Assembly: GCF_943373825.1 (NCBI RefSeq)
Contig: NZ_CALSBP010000001.1
Coordinates: 1,311,923-1,375,922, forward strand
Reading direction: 5' to 3'
DNA length: 64,000 nucleotides
Source of the DNA: Aquimarina spinulae
GTDB taxonomy: Bacteria > Bacteroidota > Bacteroidia > Flavobacteriales > Flavobacteriaceae
Shown: positions 8,922 to 18,909 of the stretch, in pieces
Position numbering within the stretch: position 1 is the first letter of the stretch
Layout of the letters: the number at the start of each line of letters is the position of its first letter
The notes under the pieces: generated by a model
Database searches by the model: none
Told to the model about the DNA's origin: nothing
The model's input: the letters and a program-made list of their open reading frames with translations, nothing else
Program-made: the position numbers and the translations under genes

Positions 8922-9128
8922 TTAATAGAATTGGTCTCCACAGAAATCACAGTATTTAAGGTCTGTGTCTTCGGGTCTTGCCGCTCCGCAGCTTTTACAT
9001 CGTTTGGTTTCGAGACCTGCATTTGTTTCTTCATATTTTTTTGTAGAAGAGAGTGCATTGGCCAGGATATCATCGAGAAGATTTTTTTTCTCTTCTTTAG
9101 AATTTTGTTTATCGTCGTTTTCTTGCAT
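8922..9128 (-). CDS. 68-residue zinc-ribbon protein
   Basis: A short acidic N-terminal half (QENDDKQNSKEEKKNLLDD) is followed by a zinc ribbon with Cys44-x2-Cys47 (CKSC) and Cys60-x2-Cys63 (CDFC). This looks like the isolated zinc-ribbon modules found in YdjG-type and other SPFH-associated proteins. It ends 22 bp before the start of the next zinc-ribbon gene and is the first gene after the hairpin at 9169-9211, so it may begin its own transcription unit. Short, but spacing and composition support a real gene. Confidence 0.75.
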   Translation of the reverse strand: MQENDDKQNSKEEKKNLLDDILANALSSTKKYEETNAGLETKRCKSCGAARPEDTDLKYCDFCGDQFY

Positions 9129-9168
9129 CTTAAAATTGGTGGTTTAGAGAGAAGACATATAGAAAAGA

Positions 9169-9211
9169 GGTTATTCCCATATTTTTTGAAGCAAAAAACA
9201 TAGGAATAACC
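9169..9211 (-). terminator. Hairpin downstream of the LipL32-like gene
   Basis: GGTTATTCC at 9169-9177 pairs with GGAATAACC at 9203-9211, and the intervening CAT(A)TTTTTTG / CAAAAAACATA extends the stem. On the minus strand it follows the stop at 9239 and is followed by a moderately T-rich stretch (CTCTTTTC). A terminator or processing stem between the LipL32/SIMPL genes and the zinc-ribbon/SPFH genes is likely. Confidence 0.55.
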
Positions 9212-9238
9212 GTAGGTGCTACTATTCCAATTTACGTT

Positions 9239-9922
9239 TTATAGCCCTTTTTTTAAGTCTTCGATTGTTTTAGCCATTACTACTCCTGGTAATTTGATAG
9301 GAGCTGCAACCTCTGCTAGGAAAGTACCTTTTACTTCACCAGTTTTGTATGTGGTAAAACCGATACGATACAATCCAACAGTTAATGCTTTAAGAGGATC
9401 ACTTGCTTCACTTTTATATCTTAATAGAGAGTTATAACCACTTCCACTAGGCTGCTTAGGCATTTCACTGCTATCATCATTACGATCTAAAGTAACCCAG
9501 TTAGCACTTTTTACAGTACCCTCACTAATATTATCTTTACTCGTTATATCAGAACGTTCTAAGGTAATATACGTGTCAAAATAATCAGTTGATTTTGCAT
9601 TATCTGTATATGCTGCTGATTTTGTTGCTTTTTTGATTTTAGTTTTCCCTACAGGAGACATCATTCTTACCCCAATTTCTGGAGCAACAGCAGGAATCCA
9701 TACATAAATGTAATAGAATTTCTTACCGTCTTTTACTTCATCTTCATTACCAGGTGCAGCATACCCCATATAAGACACAACATCTGTATAAGGCACTTTT
9801 ATGGTTTTGGGACCTATCTTTTTTTCGATAGAACTACCAAACTTTTTTAATTTTTGAGCTTGGACATTTAGATTGCTTCCAAAAGCAAGGATAACAACTA
9901 AGATTAAAATTTTTGATTTCAT
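9239..9922 (-). CDS. LipL32-like secreted protein
   Basis: 227 residues with an N-terminal signal peptide (about 1-22, ending VQAQ) but no lipobox Cys, so a soluble periplasmic or secreted form. The mature part matches LipL32, the major surface protein of pathogenic Leptospira, in several long motifs as I recall that sequence: YYIYVWIPAVAPEIGVRMMS (LipL32: [20 protein letters not shown]), YFDTYI (HWFDTWI), GYNSLLR (KYNSLTR) and GLYRIGFTTYKTGEVKGTF (GLYRISFTTYKPGEVKGSF). It is shorter than LipL32 (272 residues), lacking its long helical C-terminus. It lies 44 bp after the SIMPL gene. Function unknown, as it largely is for LipL32. Confidence 0.9.
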   Translation of the reverse strand: MKSKILILVVILAFGSNLNVQAQKLKKFGSSIEKKIGPKTIKVPYTDVVSYMGYAAPGNEDEVKDGKKFYYIYVWIPAVAPEIGVRMMSPVGKTKIKKATKSAAYTDNAKSTDYFDTYITLERSDITSKDNISEGTVKSANWVTLDRNDDSSEMPKQPSGSGYNSLLRYKSEASDPLKALTVGLYRIGFTTYKTGEVKGTFLAEVAAPIKLPGVVMAKTIEDLKKGL

Positions 9923-9966
9923 TTTTTTGTTTTATGTGTTAATTAATTTATTGATATACTCTTTTA

Positions 9967-10581
9967 TTACTCTAGTGTAAAAGTTACTTTTACAAGATGT
10001 TTTTGAATTTCTTCTGGTTTATGCATATTTATGTATTGCGTTCTCGAATCAGAATTTTCAACCTTTATAATATGCCCCAATTTTTTATTGAGATGATCGG
10101 CAGTTTTTTTTGCTTTCACTTTTGCATCTTCAATTGCAGTGAGTGTTAAAGCGGCCCATTCTGTATTGTTTTTTTCTTTGGCTACTGCTTCGACCTGCAT
10201 AATTGTTAAACCATTCATCCTCTGTTTGGTGATTTTGATCACCTCTTCTTCTGAAGCTGTTGTATAATTGTAATATGAAATATCATTTACTTCTGAGTAA
10301 GATGCATACAATTGATAGAGAACATTCTTTTGAAACTTACTAAAATCAACTCCTATAGTCTTTAACTTATCACTGTATGATTGTTTAACCTGTGATAGAC
10401 TTTTGGGTTCAAGTTGCTGATATCCATTTGCAACGAGTTGTTTTAGCGAGATGGTAAGAACATAGTTGTTAACTTCTATTTGCTTGTTCGCTTCTCCTAC
10501 AATAGTTAGGGTCGCATTATTTTCTTGTGAAATAACCGATGTAACCGTTAAGAGGAGTACTATAAAAACAAGTTTTTTCAT
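9967..10581 (-). CDS. SIMPL domain (DUF541) secreted protein
   Basis: 204 residues with a signal peptide (MKKLVFIVLLLTVTSVIS). The mature part shows the SIMPL/DUF541 pattern: ATLTIVGEANKQIEVNNYVL at the start, a central region, and AIEDAKVKAKKTADHLNKKL, where internal residues of this family pack helices, then a closing beta strand (VKVTFTLE). SIMPL proteins are periplasmic or outer-membrane-associated and of poorly known role. The family's best-known member is the oligomeric BP26 of Brucella. It is 30 bp from the gene upstream and 44 bp from the LipL32-like gene, so the three are probably cotranscribed. Confidence 0.85.
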   Translation of the reverse strand: MKKLVFIVLLLTVTSVISQENNATLTIVGEANKQIEVNNYVLTISLKQLVANGYQQLEPKSLSQVKQSYSDKLKTIGVDFSKFQKNVLYQLYASYSEVNDISYYNYTTASEEEVIKITKQRMNGLTIMQVEAVAKEKNNTEWAALTLTAIEDAKVKAKKTADHLNKKLGHIIKVENSDSRTQYINMHKPEEIQKHLVKVTFTLE

Positions 10582-10611
10582 TTTAAAAAATTATATGATT
10601 CTACGTGATTT

Positions 10612-10956
10612 CTATTTTGTTAAATATGGCAGTACAGTAAGTAATGCAATAAGCATAACCAGAATTGTAAGCCCTGTAAAGTGATACCATGGAGTTTTTA
10701 TTTGATTGTTTTTAAAATCGTTAAAACTCTGTGTCAATTGCTGATTCTGAAATTCTCTTTCTTCAAAAGCTCCTTTACAATGACCGCAAACCGAGTATAC
10801 TTTTTTTCCGATAGGAAAGAACGGTATCCAAAACACATGAAAATATTTTCTATATCCTTGTATCCACATATTGTTTTCTGTATTACAATAAGGGCAATTT
10901 CCTCCTTCTAATTTTTTAGGATGAATGGTTGAAGAACCTGTTCCAAATATGATCAT
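10612..10956 (-). CDS. Zinc-ribbon protein with C-terminal membrane anchor
   Basis: 114 residues. The zinc ligands are Cys21-x2-Cys24 (CPYC) and Cys57-x2-Cys60 (CGHC), separated by an aromatic stretch (YFHVFWIPFFPIGKKVYS). A membrane segment is at about 93-111. This architecture is typical of the widespread zinc-ribbon family proteins with the motif FH.FWIP.FPIG. The gene follows the small membrane protein gene at 11039-11458. A decayed second copy of it is at 4284-4391, downstream of that gene's paralog, so the two genes were duplicated as a pair. Confidence 0.85.
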   Translation of the reverse strand: MIIFGTGSSTIHPKKLEGGNCPYCNTENNMWIQGYRKYFHVFWIPFFPIGKKVYSVCGHCKGAFEEREFQNQQLTQSFNDFKNNQIKTPWYHFTGLTILVMLIALLTVLPYLTK

Positions 10957-11038
10957 GATGTTTCGGATTTTTTCTGCTTAATTGCAGTTGTTACTGTTGT
11001 AAGTACTATAAAAAACAAGTTTTATAGAGGTGTTAATA

Positions 11039-11458
11039 TTAGTAAGGCAAAAATGATAATACGATCATTGCAGCACCTACAATTAAACCAACGATTCCTA
11101 GTTTACCTTGTTTTGGTGCTAATTTTGCTCTTAGTTGGTTGGCTTTCTCTTTGGCCGCTTCATTTTTAGATAGTACAAGCTTATTAATCATTCCAAAACC
11201 TAACATGAATCCTAATACTGCCGAAACAATATTTCCTGCTAAAAAAGTTACCCATCGAATTGGAAATGATGCAAGCCAGCCTATACCAAGGATTGAAGAA
11301 ATGATTCCCCATATTCCCCAGAAACAAAATACAAGTCCAATCCAACCTTGATACGGTTCGATTTTTTCTAAAAGTTCTTTCGCGTTTGGTTTTTTAGATA
11401 ATAATAGTGATGGTACTGCTATAATACTTAATAGAATTAATGTGATTCCCCAGATCAT
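11039..11458 (-). CDS. Small polytopic membrane protein (paralog of 4556-4993)
   Basis: 139 residues from the ATG at 11458. Hydrophobic segments: [60 protein letters not shown], and the C-terminal [21 protein letters not shown] frame with no stop extends much further upstream, but the DNA before the ATG (CTTTAAAACTAAAAATT) is a leader shared with the paralog, and the predicted promoter box lies about 110 bp upstream of it. Longer starts are therefore unlikely. Function unknown. It is the first gene of the minus-strand run and is divergent from the giant T9SS gene. Confidence 0.75.
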   Translation of the reverse strand: MIWGITLILLSIIAVPSLLLSKKPNAKELLEKIEPYQGWIGLVFCFWGIWGIISSILGIGWLASFPIRWVTFLAGNIVSAVLGFMLGFGMINKLVLSKNEAAKEKANQLRAKLAPKQGKLGIVGLIVGAAMIVLSFLPY

Positions 11459-11564
11459 AATTTTTAGTTTTAAAGGGTTAGTATTTATTTTTTGTGATTT
11501 TATATATGACTTCTTATATCTGTTTTTTTTTTGATACATGTTTTGAAGACCAAAAATCACAGTA

Positions 11565-11572
11565 CAAAGATG
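11565..11572 (-). promoter_or_regulatory. Predicted -7 box before 11039-11458
   Basis: Minus strand CATCTTTG, one mismatch from TAnnTTTG, followed by GTACTGTGA exactly as at 5064-5071 before the paralogous gene. It would give a leader of about 100 nt. The same leader segment in both genes reads AAAATAARTACTAAC before the CTTTAAAACTAAAAATT ribosome-entry region. Confidence 0.45.
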
Positions 11573-11619
11573 AGCGATACAATTGCTGGGAAATACACCT
11601 TTTCTGGTGAAAATATTTA

Positions 11620-11634
11620 CCCTGAAAACAGGGG
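11620..11634. promoter_or_regulatory. Palindromic operator-like motif, site 1 (CCCTGAAAACAGGGG)
   Basis: CCCTGAAAACAGGG is an interrupted palindrome about 58 bp upstream of the -7 box of the giant T9SS gene. The same motif occurs upstream of both histidine kinase genes (21104-21118, 23440-23454). A common binding protein, possibly the response regulator encoded at 18175-18819, is inferred. Confidence 0.5.
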
Positions 11635-11691
11635 GGTATTTATATGTGGTAAAACCCTTTTTATAGTGAGCTTTAATACTAAAGGAAAATA

Positions 11692-11699
11692 TAGTTTTG
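11692..11699 (+). promoter_or_regulatory. Predicted -7 box of the giant T9SS gene
   Basis: TAGTTTTG matches the Bacteroidota -7 consensus TAnnTTTG fully and lies 22 bp before the ATG at 11722. There is no clear -33 TTG, consistent with a promoter that needs an activator. Confidence 0.5.
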
Positions 11700-11721
11700 T
11701 CGTAAACAATTTTTTTCAAAA

Positions 11722-14700
11722 ATGAGAAATAGTAGGATTCAGTTTACAAGAAAATTAGAGTTTAGTATAAAGGTGTTTACCTTTTGTTTAATGGTATTGG
11801 GAAATGTCTTTATGTCCTATAGCCAAGGATGCCCAGAAGTACCAATATCTATTTTAGATGGTACTAATGGTTTTTTTACAGAAGGAACAGACTCACAGAA
11901 TTTTTTTGGAAATTCTGTTAAAGATGCAGGAGATATTAATGGAGGCGGTGTATCTGATATTATTATAGGAGCACCTTATGATGGTTCTGGTGATCAAGAG
12001 GGAAATGTTTATGTTATTTTTGGTGAGTCTGAAGTATCTTCAACACCATTTGATATTTCTATGTTAGACGGGGATAATGGTTTTGTTATAAGAGGAACAG
12101 GTGTAGATAATCAGTTAGGTTTTTCTGTGAGTACAGCAGGAGATTTTAATGGTGATGATTTTGATGATATTATAGTTGGTGTTCCTAGTTCTTCAGTAGG
12201 TGGAGGGAAAGTAATAGTCCTTTTTGGGAAAGACACGACTACGGGTACGGGGTTTTCTGCTTCATACACTGTATCTGATATTAATCCTACTAATGGTAAT
12301 GGTGTTATTATTGAAGAAAGTATGGGGACAAATTTTGGATACTCTGTAAGTTATGCAGGAGATCTTAATGATGATGAGGTGTCAGATATAATTGTAAGCT
12401 CTCCTGGGTATGACACTCCGGGGTTTAGAAATAATGGTAGAACCTATGTGATTTTTGGGAGTTCTTCTATATCCGATATGAACGTATCTTCACTTAATGG
12501 AGGTAATGGTTTTGTGATAAATGGTTTTTTACAAGCTGAAGCAGGGTTACAAGCTAGTGTAAGTAATGTTGGAAGTATCAATAATGATGCATTCGATGAT
12601 GTTATTATGGGATTTCCCAATTATGAAGTAGGAGGTAATGATGTTGGTCGAGTTTGTGTGCTTTATGGAAGAGATAATTTTCCAGCAGAGATTGACCTGG
12701 AGAGCTTAAGTACTACTGATGGTTTCTCTATTATTGGAGAAGGAACAGGAGGGGCTTTAGGTTTTTCTGTAGGGCCGGCAGGAGATTTTAACGAAAATAA
12801 TGGGCCAGACGATTTCATAATAGGTGACCCTAGAAAAGATGTAGGTGACGCAACAGATATTGGAGAAGCTTATATTATTTATGGTAGTAGTTCTTTTCCT
12901 TCTTTATTTAGAGTTTCGGATTTAAACAATACAAATAGTTTGACCTTAAGAGGAGATGATCCCAGAGATAATCTTGGATTTGCAGTAGATGGCGCATCAG
13001 ATATTAATGGTGATGGAGTTTCAGATATCATTGTTTCCTCCACTAGTGGAGGAGCGGGGTCTCAGGGGGGGGCTTTTATAGTATTTGGAGGAACAACTAC
13101 AAGTTCTGATGCTATAGAAGCTTTTGATATTATAGGAAGCATAGGATATTCTGTATTTGAAGATACTAGATTTGGAAGATATCGTTTTGGCCATTCGGTT
13201 AGTATGATAGAGGATTTTAATGGTGATATGACTCCCGATTTTGCAGTTGGAGCGATAAAGAGGTATAGTTTTGGAACAAATAGTGGTAGAGCTTATGTTT
13301 TCTATGGAGAAACTTTTGATCTGGTTGATGCAGAGTTACCAACAATTAATTGTCCACCTAATCAAGAATTGTATGCGAATTCTGTTTTACCTAATTATGT
13401 TTCTTTTCTTGGGGATACAAGAGATAATTGCACATATGAACGAGATCTTGTTTTTACTCAAACCCCACCCCAGGGAACTATTATAAGTACAGATACAAAT
13501 GTTACCGTTTCTGTAACAGATAGATCAGGAAATACCAATTCTTGTAATTTTAGAGTGACAATAAAAACAGAAACGTCAACCATAGAGTGTAATACATCTT
13601 CTTTTCCTGTTAGCCATCTTAATGGAGATAATGGGATACTGCTCTATGGTGAAAAAGCAATGGGACGCAGTGGTGGTGGAGAACAACTTGATGTAGATAC
13701 TGCAGGAGATGTTAATGGAGATAGGATACAAGATTTTATAATAGGTACAACAGGAATTGTGGCTCCGTCTGTTGGTCCGTATGGGAATGAACGAATTACT
13801 CTTGATGGTTCTGCATATGTTGTTTTTGGTACAGATAGAGGCTTTCCTCCTAATATAGATTTAGCACTTTTAGATGGTTCTAATGGATTTATCATTCGAA
13901 ATGATACTCCGTTTACAGGAGGTCATCCAACCACAGGGGCATCAGTTAGTAGTGCAGGAGATATTAATGGAGATGGAATTGATGATGTAATGGTGAGTGA
14001 TCCATACAGGAATACTGCTTTGGGTTTTGAGTTAGGATATACACATATTATATTCGGAAGCAGGGGTGGTTTTTCTAGAGAGTTTAATATTTCTTCTTTA
14101 GATGGGTTTAATGGATTCACAATCATAGGCGTGGGGAGTAGCGAAAATGCTGGAGTTGTAGTCGATAATCTAGGAGACGTTAATGGTGATACTATAGATG
14201 ATATCGCAATCATTTCTGCTGGTTCTTCTTTTCTTCCGATTGCTAATAGTTTTGTTGTCTATGGGACAAGATCTAGATTTCCTGTTGAAATAAGAGTAAA
14301 TGAATTAGATGGGAGTAATGGATTTACTATTAGAGATTCTGGAGGAACATCGGGAAGAATTAATCTTTCTGCAGTTGGAAATGTTAATGGAAATGGGAGT
14401 AATGATATTGCAGTAGGTGGTGTTGCAGGTAGAAATTATATAATCTATGGTCGGGAAAGAAGTGATCCTTTTCCTGCAATATTTGATGTTACAACTATTG
14501 ATGGGACCAATGGATTTACAGTAGAATATCCTGGTCGCCCTAATTTATCTGCACATGTTGCAAAAGCAGGGAGTATTAATGATGACAGATTTCAAGATGT
14601 AGTGTTTGGAAATGAATTTGTGGTTTTTGGAGGGGAAGCATTACCAGCAATAGTTGACCTTAGGACTCTTGATGGAACTAATGGGTTTTCTTTTGATAGT

Positions 14701-17184
14701 AGTGTTAGGAGTGTAAATACAGAATACGCAGGAGATTTTAATAATGATGGGATAGATGATCTTATCTTAAATCCTAGGAATTCGGCATATATACTTTATG
14801 GAAAAAACAATTGGGAGTCTACAATAACGCTTACTTCTCCTTCAGTTTCAGTGTTACCCATAAGGTTAGACCTCGGAAGTGGAAGAAATATTTCAGTAAG
14901 TCATGCAGGAGATGTAAATGGGGATATGATTGATGATATCATTATTGGTAAATATGATATTATGAATAATTTTGATGTAGATGCTCCCGCTCCAACTATA
15001 TTTGTTGTTTTTGGTCAGAATATTCCAGACATTGATGCGCCAAATATTAGAACTTGCCCTGGTAATCAAACCTTAAGTTCAGGATCTCCGTTACCTGATT
15101 ATACAGGTGATGTTGATGCTACCGATGATTGTGATACCAATCTAGAGATTACGCAAGACCCTATTGCAGGAACCTTATTTACAGCAGATACAACAGTTAC
15201 CATAACGGTAACCGATAATAGCGGAAAAGAAACCCAATGTAGTTTTGATGTAAGAACTCCTACTCTTACTCCTACAGTGAACCTTTCAGTTTCGTCAAAT
15301 ACAGGTACAGAAACAGATGAGACAATAATAACAGTTAGAGCTACTTCTTCGATGGCTGTTGTAGGTGATCAAACTATTGATATTGGTGTTACAGGAGTAG
15401 AAATTACATCTTCAGATTTTACCTTAAGTACTACTACCATTACTATTCCTGATGGGATGACCATGGGTGCAGTGACTTTTACTATTGTTGATGATACTGT
15501 TATGGAAGGCATAGAAACAGCAATATTAACGATTAGCAATCCATCTACAGGTATCACTCTAGGAAGGACTACGACGCAAAATGTTGTTATTACAGATAAT
15601 GATTCAGAATCTACTCCTACTGTAAATCTTTCAGCTTCGTCAAATACAGGTACAGAAGCAGATGAGACAATAATAACAGTTAGAGCTACTTCTTCGATGG
15701 CTGTTGTAGGTGCTCAAACTATTGATATTGCTGTCACAGGAACAGGAATTACACCTTCAGATTTTGCCTTAAGTACTACTACCATTACTATTCCTGATGG
15801 GATGACCACGGGTACAGTGACTTTTACTATTGTTGATGATATTGATATAGAAGGCACAGAAACAGCAATAGTAACGATTAGCAATCCATCTACAGGTATT
15901 ACCCTGGGAAGGACTACAACGCAAAATATTGTTATTACAGATAATGATTCAGCACCTATCCCAACAGTAAATCTTTCAGTTTCGGCAAATACAGGTACAG
16001 AAACTGCAGGGACAGTAATAACAGTTACAGCTACTTCTTCGATGGCTGTTGTAGGTGATCAAACTATTGATATTGATGTCGCAGGAGCAGGAATTACACC
16101 TTCAGATTTTGCCTTAAGTAATAGTACGATTACTATTCCTGATGGGATGACCGCGGGTACAGTGACTTTTACTATTGTTGATGATATTGATATAGAAGGC
16201 ACAGAAACAGCAATAGTAACGATTAGCAATCCATCTACAGGTATTGCTCTAGGAAGGACTACAACACAAAATATTGTTATTATAGATAATGATTCAGCAC
16301 CTATCCCAACAGTTAATCTTTCAGTTTCGTCAAATACAGGTACAGAAGCAGATGAGACAATAATAACAGTTAGAGCTACTTCCTCGATGGCTGTTGTAGG
16401 TGATCAAACTATTGATATCGGTGTTACAGGAACCGGAATTATGACTTCAGATTTTACCTTAAGTACTACTACCATTACTATTCCTGATGGGATGACCACA
16501 GGTATAGTGACTTTTACTATTGTTGATGATGCTCTTGTAGAAGGCACAGAAACGGCAATAGTAACAATTAGCAATCCATCTGCAGGCATTACCCTGGGAA
16601 TGACTACAACGCAAAATGTAATTATAGAAGATAATGATGCCCTTATATTATGTACTATAGAAGCTGGTGATGATGAAGAGATTACACAAGGGCAGGAGGT
16701 GCAATTAAATGCGACTGCTTCTGGTAACGGAACATTTGTTTGGACACCCTCAATAGGTCTTACTAATACTAATATTGCTAACCCAATAGCAAACCCAGAT
16801 CAAACAACAACCTATACTGTTGTTTTTACCAGTGATCAAGGATGTGTCGAAGAAGATACGGTCACCGTTTATGTAGAAGCACAAGAAGAAGATCAAACCC
16901 GATATGGTTTTTCACCAGATGGTGATGGAATCAATGAATATTGGGAGATTTATAATATTGAAAATTATCCTGACAATAAAGTATCGATCTATAATCGATG
17001 GGGAGATATAGTTTTTGAAGTTGAAGGATATAATAATACTTCAAGAGTTTTTAGAGGAATTGCCAATCGAAAGAGAAGTTTGGGAGGAGATAAATTACCC
17101 GAGGGGACATATTTCTTCAATATCAAAATAGAAGGTTCTCATAACTTAAAAAAACAAACGGGTTTCCTTGTTTTAAAGCGTTAA
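11722..17184 (+). CDS. Giant secreted FG-GAP / HYR / Calx-beta protein, T9SS type B cargo
   Basis: 1,820 residues. Signal peptide at about 1-35 (ending SYSQ). Residues about 40-533 and 625-1105 are two blocks of FG-GAP (integrin-alpha-like) propeller repeats, each with a calcium-binding D-x-N-x-D-x-x-D-D type loop, for example [17 protein letters not shown]-like beta domains follow each block (about 535-620 and 1107-1180). Four Calx-beta repeats of 115 residues span about 1184-1640. An Ig/PKD-like domain comes next, then a C-terminal gliding-motility-type domain (about 1725-1820: [33 protein letters not shown]). The latter is the type B sorting signal of the type IX secretion system. The protein is thus a surface-exposed or secreted, calcium-binding adhesin-like cargo. 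PorP/SprF follows 3 bp downstream. Confidence 0.93.
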   Translation: MRNSRIQFTRKLEFSIKVFTFCLMVLGNVFMSYSQGCPEVPISILDGTNGFFTEGTDSQNFFGNSVKDAGDINGGGVSDIIIGAPYDGSGDQEGNVYVIFGESEVSSTPFDISMLDGDNGFVIRGTGVDNQLGFSVSTAGDFNGDDFDDIIVGVPSSSVGGGKVIVLFGKDTTTGTGFSASYTVSDINPTNGNGVIIEESMGTNFGYSVSYAGDLNDDEVSDIIVSSPGYDTPGFRNNGRTYVIFGSSSISDMNVSSLNGGNGFVINGFLQAEAGLQASVSNVGSINNDAFDDVIMGFPNYEVGGNDVGRVCVLYGRDNFPAEIDLESLSTTDGFSIIGEGTGGALGFSVGPAGDFNENNGPDDFIIGDPRKDVGDATDIGEAYIIYGSSSFPSLFRVSDLNNTNSLTLRGDDPRDNLGFAVDGASDINGDGVSDIIVSSTSGGAGSQGGAFIVFGGTTTSSDAIEAFDIIGSIGYSVFEDTRFGRYRFGHSVSMIEDFNGDMTPDFAVGAIKRYSFGTNSGRAYVFYGETFDLVDAELPTINCPPNQELYANSVLPNYVSFLGDTRDNCTYERDLVFTQTPPQGTIISTDTNVTVSVTDRSGNTNSCNFRVTIKTETSTIECNTSSFPVSHLNGDNGILLYGEKAMGRSGGGEQLDVDTAGDVNGDRIQDFIIGTTGIVAPSVGPYGNERITLDGSAYVVFGTDRGFPPNIDLALLDGSNGFIIRNDTPFTGGHPTTGASVSSAGDINGDGIDDVMVSDPYRNTALGFELGYTHIIFGSRGGFSREFNISSLDGFNGFTIIGVGSSENAGVVVDNLGDVNGDTIDDIAIISAGSSFLPIANSFVVYGTRSRFPVEIRVNELDGSNGFTIRDSGGTSGRINLSAVGNVNGNGSNDIAVGGVAGRNYIIYGRERSDPFPAIFDVTTIDGTNGFTVEYPGRPNLSAHVAKAGSINDDRFQDVVFGNEFVVFGGEALPAIVDLRTLDGTNGFSFDSSVRSVNTEYAGDFNNDGIDDLILNPRNSAYILYGKNNWESTITLTSPSVSVLPIRLDLGSGRNISVSHAGDVNGDMIDDIIIGKYDIMNNFDVDAPAPTIFVVFGQNIPDIDAPNIRTCPGNQTLSSGSPLPDYTGDVDATDDCDTNLEITQDPIAGTLFTADTTVTITVTDNSGKETQCSFDVRTPTLTPTVNLSVSSNTGTETDETIITVRATSSMAVVGDQTIDIGVTGVEITSSDFTLSTTTITIPDGMTMGAVTFTIVDDTVMEGIETAILTISNPSTGITLGRTTTQNVVITDNDSESTPTVNLSASSNTGTEADETIITVRATSSMAVVGAQTIDIAVTGTGITPSDFALSTTTITIPDGMTTGTVTFTIVDDIDIEGTETAIVTISNPSTGITLGRTTTQNIVITDNDSAPIPTVNLSVSANTGTETAGTVITVTATSSMAVVGDQTIDIDVAGAGITPSDFALSNSTITIPDGMTAGTVTFTIVDDIDIEGTETAIVTISNPSTGIALGRTTTQNIVIIDNDSAPIPTVNLSVSSNTGTEADETIITVRATSSMAVVGDQTIDIGVTGTGIMTSDFTLSTTTITIPDGMTTGIVTFTIVDDALVEGTETAIVTISNPSAGITLGMTTTQNVIIEDNDALILCTIEAGDDEEITQGQEVQLNATASGNGTFVWTPSIGLTNTNIANPIANPDQTTTYTVVFTSDQGCVEEDTVTVYVEAQEEDQTRYGFSPDGDGINEYWEIYNIENYPDNKVSIYNRWGDIVFEVEGYNNTSRVFRGIANRKRSLGGDKLPEGTYFFNIKIEGSHNLKKQTGFLVLKR
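15271..16640 (+). repeat. Four 345-bp tandem repeats encoding Calx-beta domains
   Basis: Repeat units start at 15271, 15616, 15961 and 16306, each exactly 345 bp (115 codons), beginning PTVNLS and ending in an (I/V)xDND motif. The DNA of the units is very similar, not only the protein, with long identical runs such as TTTACTATTGTTGATGAT. This indicates recent duplication or ongoing homogenisation, and the copy number could vary between strains. Confidence 0.85.
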
Positions 17185-17187
17185 TTT

Positions 17188-18114
17188 ATGAAAAAAGTAT
17201 ATATATTATTGATAGTTGCAATACTATCTAAAGGATTTTTATGCCCAATATTTGGGCAGCAAACGCCGGTTTTTGCAAATTATAATTACAATACAGTAGT
17301 TATTAATCCAGCCCATGCCGGTTTCTATCCCGATTCTGATATTACTCTCACTAATAGAGGATATTTAAATCAGTTAGATGGTAGTCCGAGAAATATTGGG
17401 TTAACAGTCAATTCGCCATTGCGTTCAAAAAATATGGGATTAGGAGTAGGAGTTTATAGTGACCAGATAGGAGTAACTACAACAACAAGCTTATTTGGAG
17501 CATATGCTTATAAAATAGTTTTTGATCATAATTATAACCAGGCACGATGGTGGTCTTATAATCCTAATGTATTATCTTTTGGGATTACGGGAGGTGCAAT
17601 GATTTATAACGAAAATTTACTAGAATTAGGTATTGATAATGATCCTAATTTTGCAAATAATATTAATACTGTTATCCCAACCTTGGGGGTAGGGATTTTG
17701 TATAATAGAGAGCATATTTATATAGGTGCTTCTGCTCCAAACTTATTAGGAGATTCTTTGTCTTCTGAGGATAATATTAACTTAGAGACACCATATTATG
17801 CGTATGCAGGATATCGTTTTTTTGCTTCACGTTTTAAAGAAGTATTAATCACTCCCAGCGTTTTGGTTAAATATGTTTCTGGAGCTCCGATTCAGGTAGA
17901 TATTAATACTACAGTGAATTACAAAAACAAAATTGAGATTGGTGCTGGATACAGAACGAGTTCTTCGATGAATTTTCTTGCAGGATTTTATATTTCTAAT
18001 CACTTACGAGTATTGTATAATTATAATCAAACCCTAAGAGATACTCCCATTAATAATACACACGGAATCATACTCAGTTACCGTTTAGGTAATGGGTTTG
18101 GTAATAAGAAATAA
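17188..18114 (+). CDS. PorP/SprF-family type IX secretion membrane protein
   Basis: 308 residues with a signal peptide and the family hallmark just after it: NYNYNTVVINPAHAGFYPD. The rest alternates beta strands typical of an outer-membrane barrel (LGVGVYSDQIG, IEIGAGYRTSSSMNFLAGFY) and ends GIILSYRLG. Members lie beside type B T9SS cargo genes; in Flavobacterium johnsoniae, SprF is needed for SprB to reach the surface. The 3-bp spacing from the giant gene implies one transcript and a dedicated partner role for that cargo. Confidence 0.92.
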   Translation: MKKVYILLIVAILSKGFLCPIFGQQTPVFANYNYNTVVINPAHAGFYPDSDITLTNRGYLNQLDGSPRNIGLTVNSPLRSKNMGLGVGVYSDQIGVTTTTSLFGAYAYKIVFDHNYNQARWWSYNPNVLSFGITGGAMIYNENLLELGIDNDPNFANNINTVIPTLGVGILYNREHIYIGASAPNLLGDSLSSEDNINLETPYYAYAGYRFFASRFKEVLITPSVLVKYVSGAPIQVDINTTVNYKNKIEIGAGYRTSSSMNFLAGFYISNHLRVLYNYNQTLRDTPINNTHGIILSYRLGNGFGNKK

Positions 18115-18174
18115 TTAACCAGATCAGGATTCAATACCTAATTTTAGTATAGATAAGAATAGAATTATACCTTA

Positions 18175-18819
18175 TCAAGGTTTTATATATTTCATTTTTA
18201 AGGCATATTTAGTTAACCCCGCCAGGTTTCTAACATTAAGTTTAGCAATAAGATTTTTTCTATAACTTTCTATAGTATGTTTACTCAAAAACAATTGATC
18301 TGCAATTTCTTGTGTAGTATGCTCTTGCGCAATAAGGGTAATAACATCAATTTCTCTTTGAGTGAGTTTAATATCTTCCTTCTTTTTTTTAGCAAACTTA
18401 TTTTCTAAATAAATATCTTTTATATCTTTTGAGAAATATTTCTCTCCCTTAAGTATTGTTTTTATAGCTTTTAAAAGCTCTTCTTTTTCAGCATTTTTTG
18501 GCACATATCCGTCTACATCATGTTCTATAAGATTATCAATCATATCTGCATCATTATGCATACTAACCACTAGGGTTCTTATACTTTTCTTTCTTTCTTT
18601 TATAATTTTGTTTAGAGAAATACCATCTAATTCTGGCATAGAAATATCGGTGATAATAAGGTCGATTTTTTCATCCGGATTAATTTCCAGATATTTTGCA
18701 ATATGTTTACCATCTTTGGCAGTTAATAAAATATTATATTCTTTTTCTGAGTTAAGAATGCTTAGTAAACCATCCAAAAACATTTTATGGTCATCTGCTA
18801 TGATTAAATTATATTTCAT
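18175..18819 (-). CDS. LuxR/NarL-type response regulator
   Basis: 214 residues. Receiver domain at 1-120 with acidic pair Asp9/Asp10, phosphoacceptor Asp58 (LIITDISMPELDG) and Lys108 (GYVPKNA). LuxR-type HTH at about 150-214 (LTQREIDVITLIAQEHTTQE, then LFLSKHTIESYRKNLIAKL). It lies 90 bp downstream of the histidine kinase gene 18910-21069 and points the same way, so the two form a two-component pair, with the second kinase 21252-23405 likely feeding the same regulator. The regulator may bind the CCCTGAAAAYAGGGG sites upstream of both kinases and the giant cargo gene; this is inference. Confidence 0.92.
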   Translation of the reverse strand: MKYNLIIADDHKMFLDGLLSILNSEKEYNILLTAKDGKHIAKYLEINPDEKIDLIITDISMPELDGISLNKIIKERKKSIRTLVVSMHNDADMIDNLIEHDVDGYVPKNAEKEELLKAIKTILKGEKYFSKDIKDIYLENKFAKKKKEDIKLTQREIDVITLIAQEHTTQEIADQLFLSKHTIESYRKNLIAKLNVRNLAGLTKYALKMKYIKP

Positions 18820-18909
18820 TGGTTTATTTTTTTGTAATTAGGTTTAAATAAAACTCACTATGTGCGATCCTAATCTTATTTGCTATCAGGTAGGCAAAAT
18901 AGGATTGAT

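Noticed and set aside
11459..11719. N-terminal extension of the 11039-11458 membrane protein
   Set aside because: It would run through the predicted promoter and the palindromic motif, and the leader just before 11458 is conserved with the paralog as non-coding sequence.
15271..16640. Regular repeats considered as a CRISPR-like array
   Set aside because: 345-bp units, in frame with a large gene and encoding Calx-beta domains; no spacers and no cas genes.
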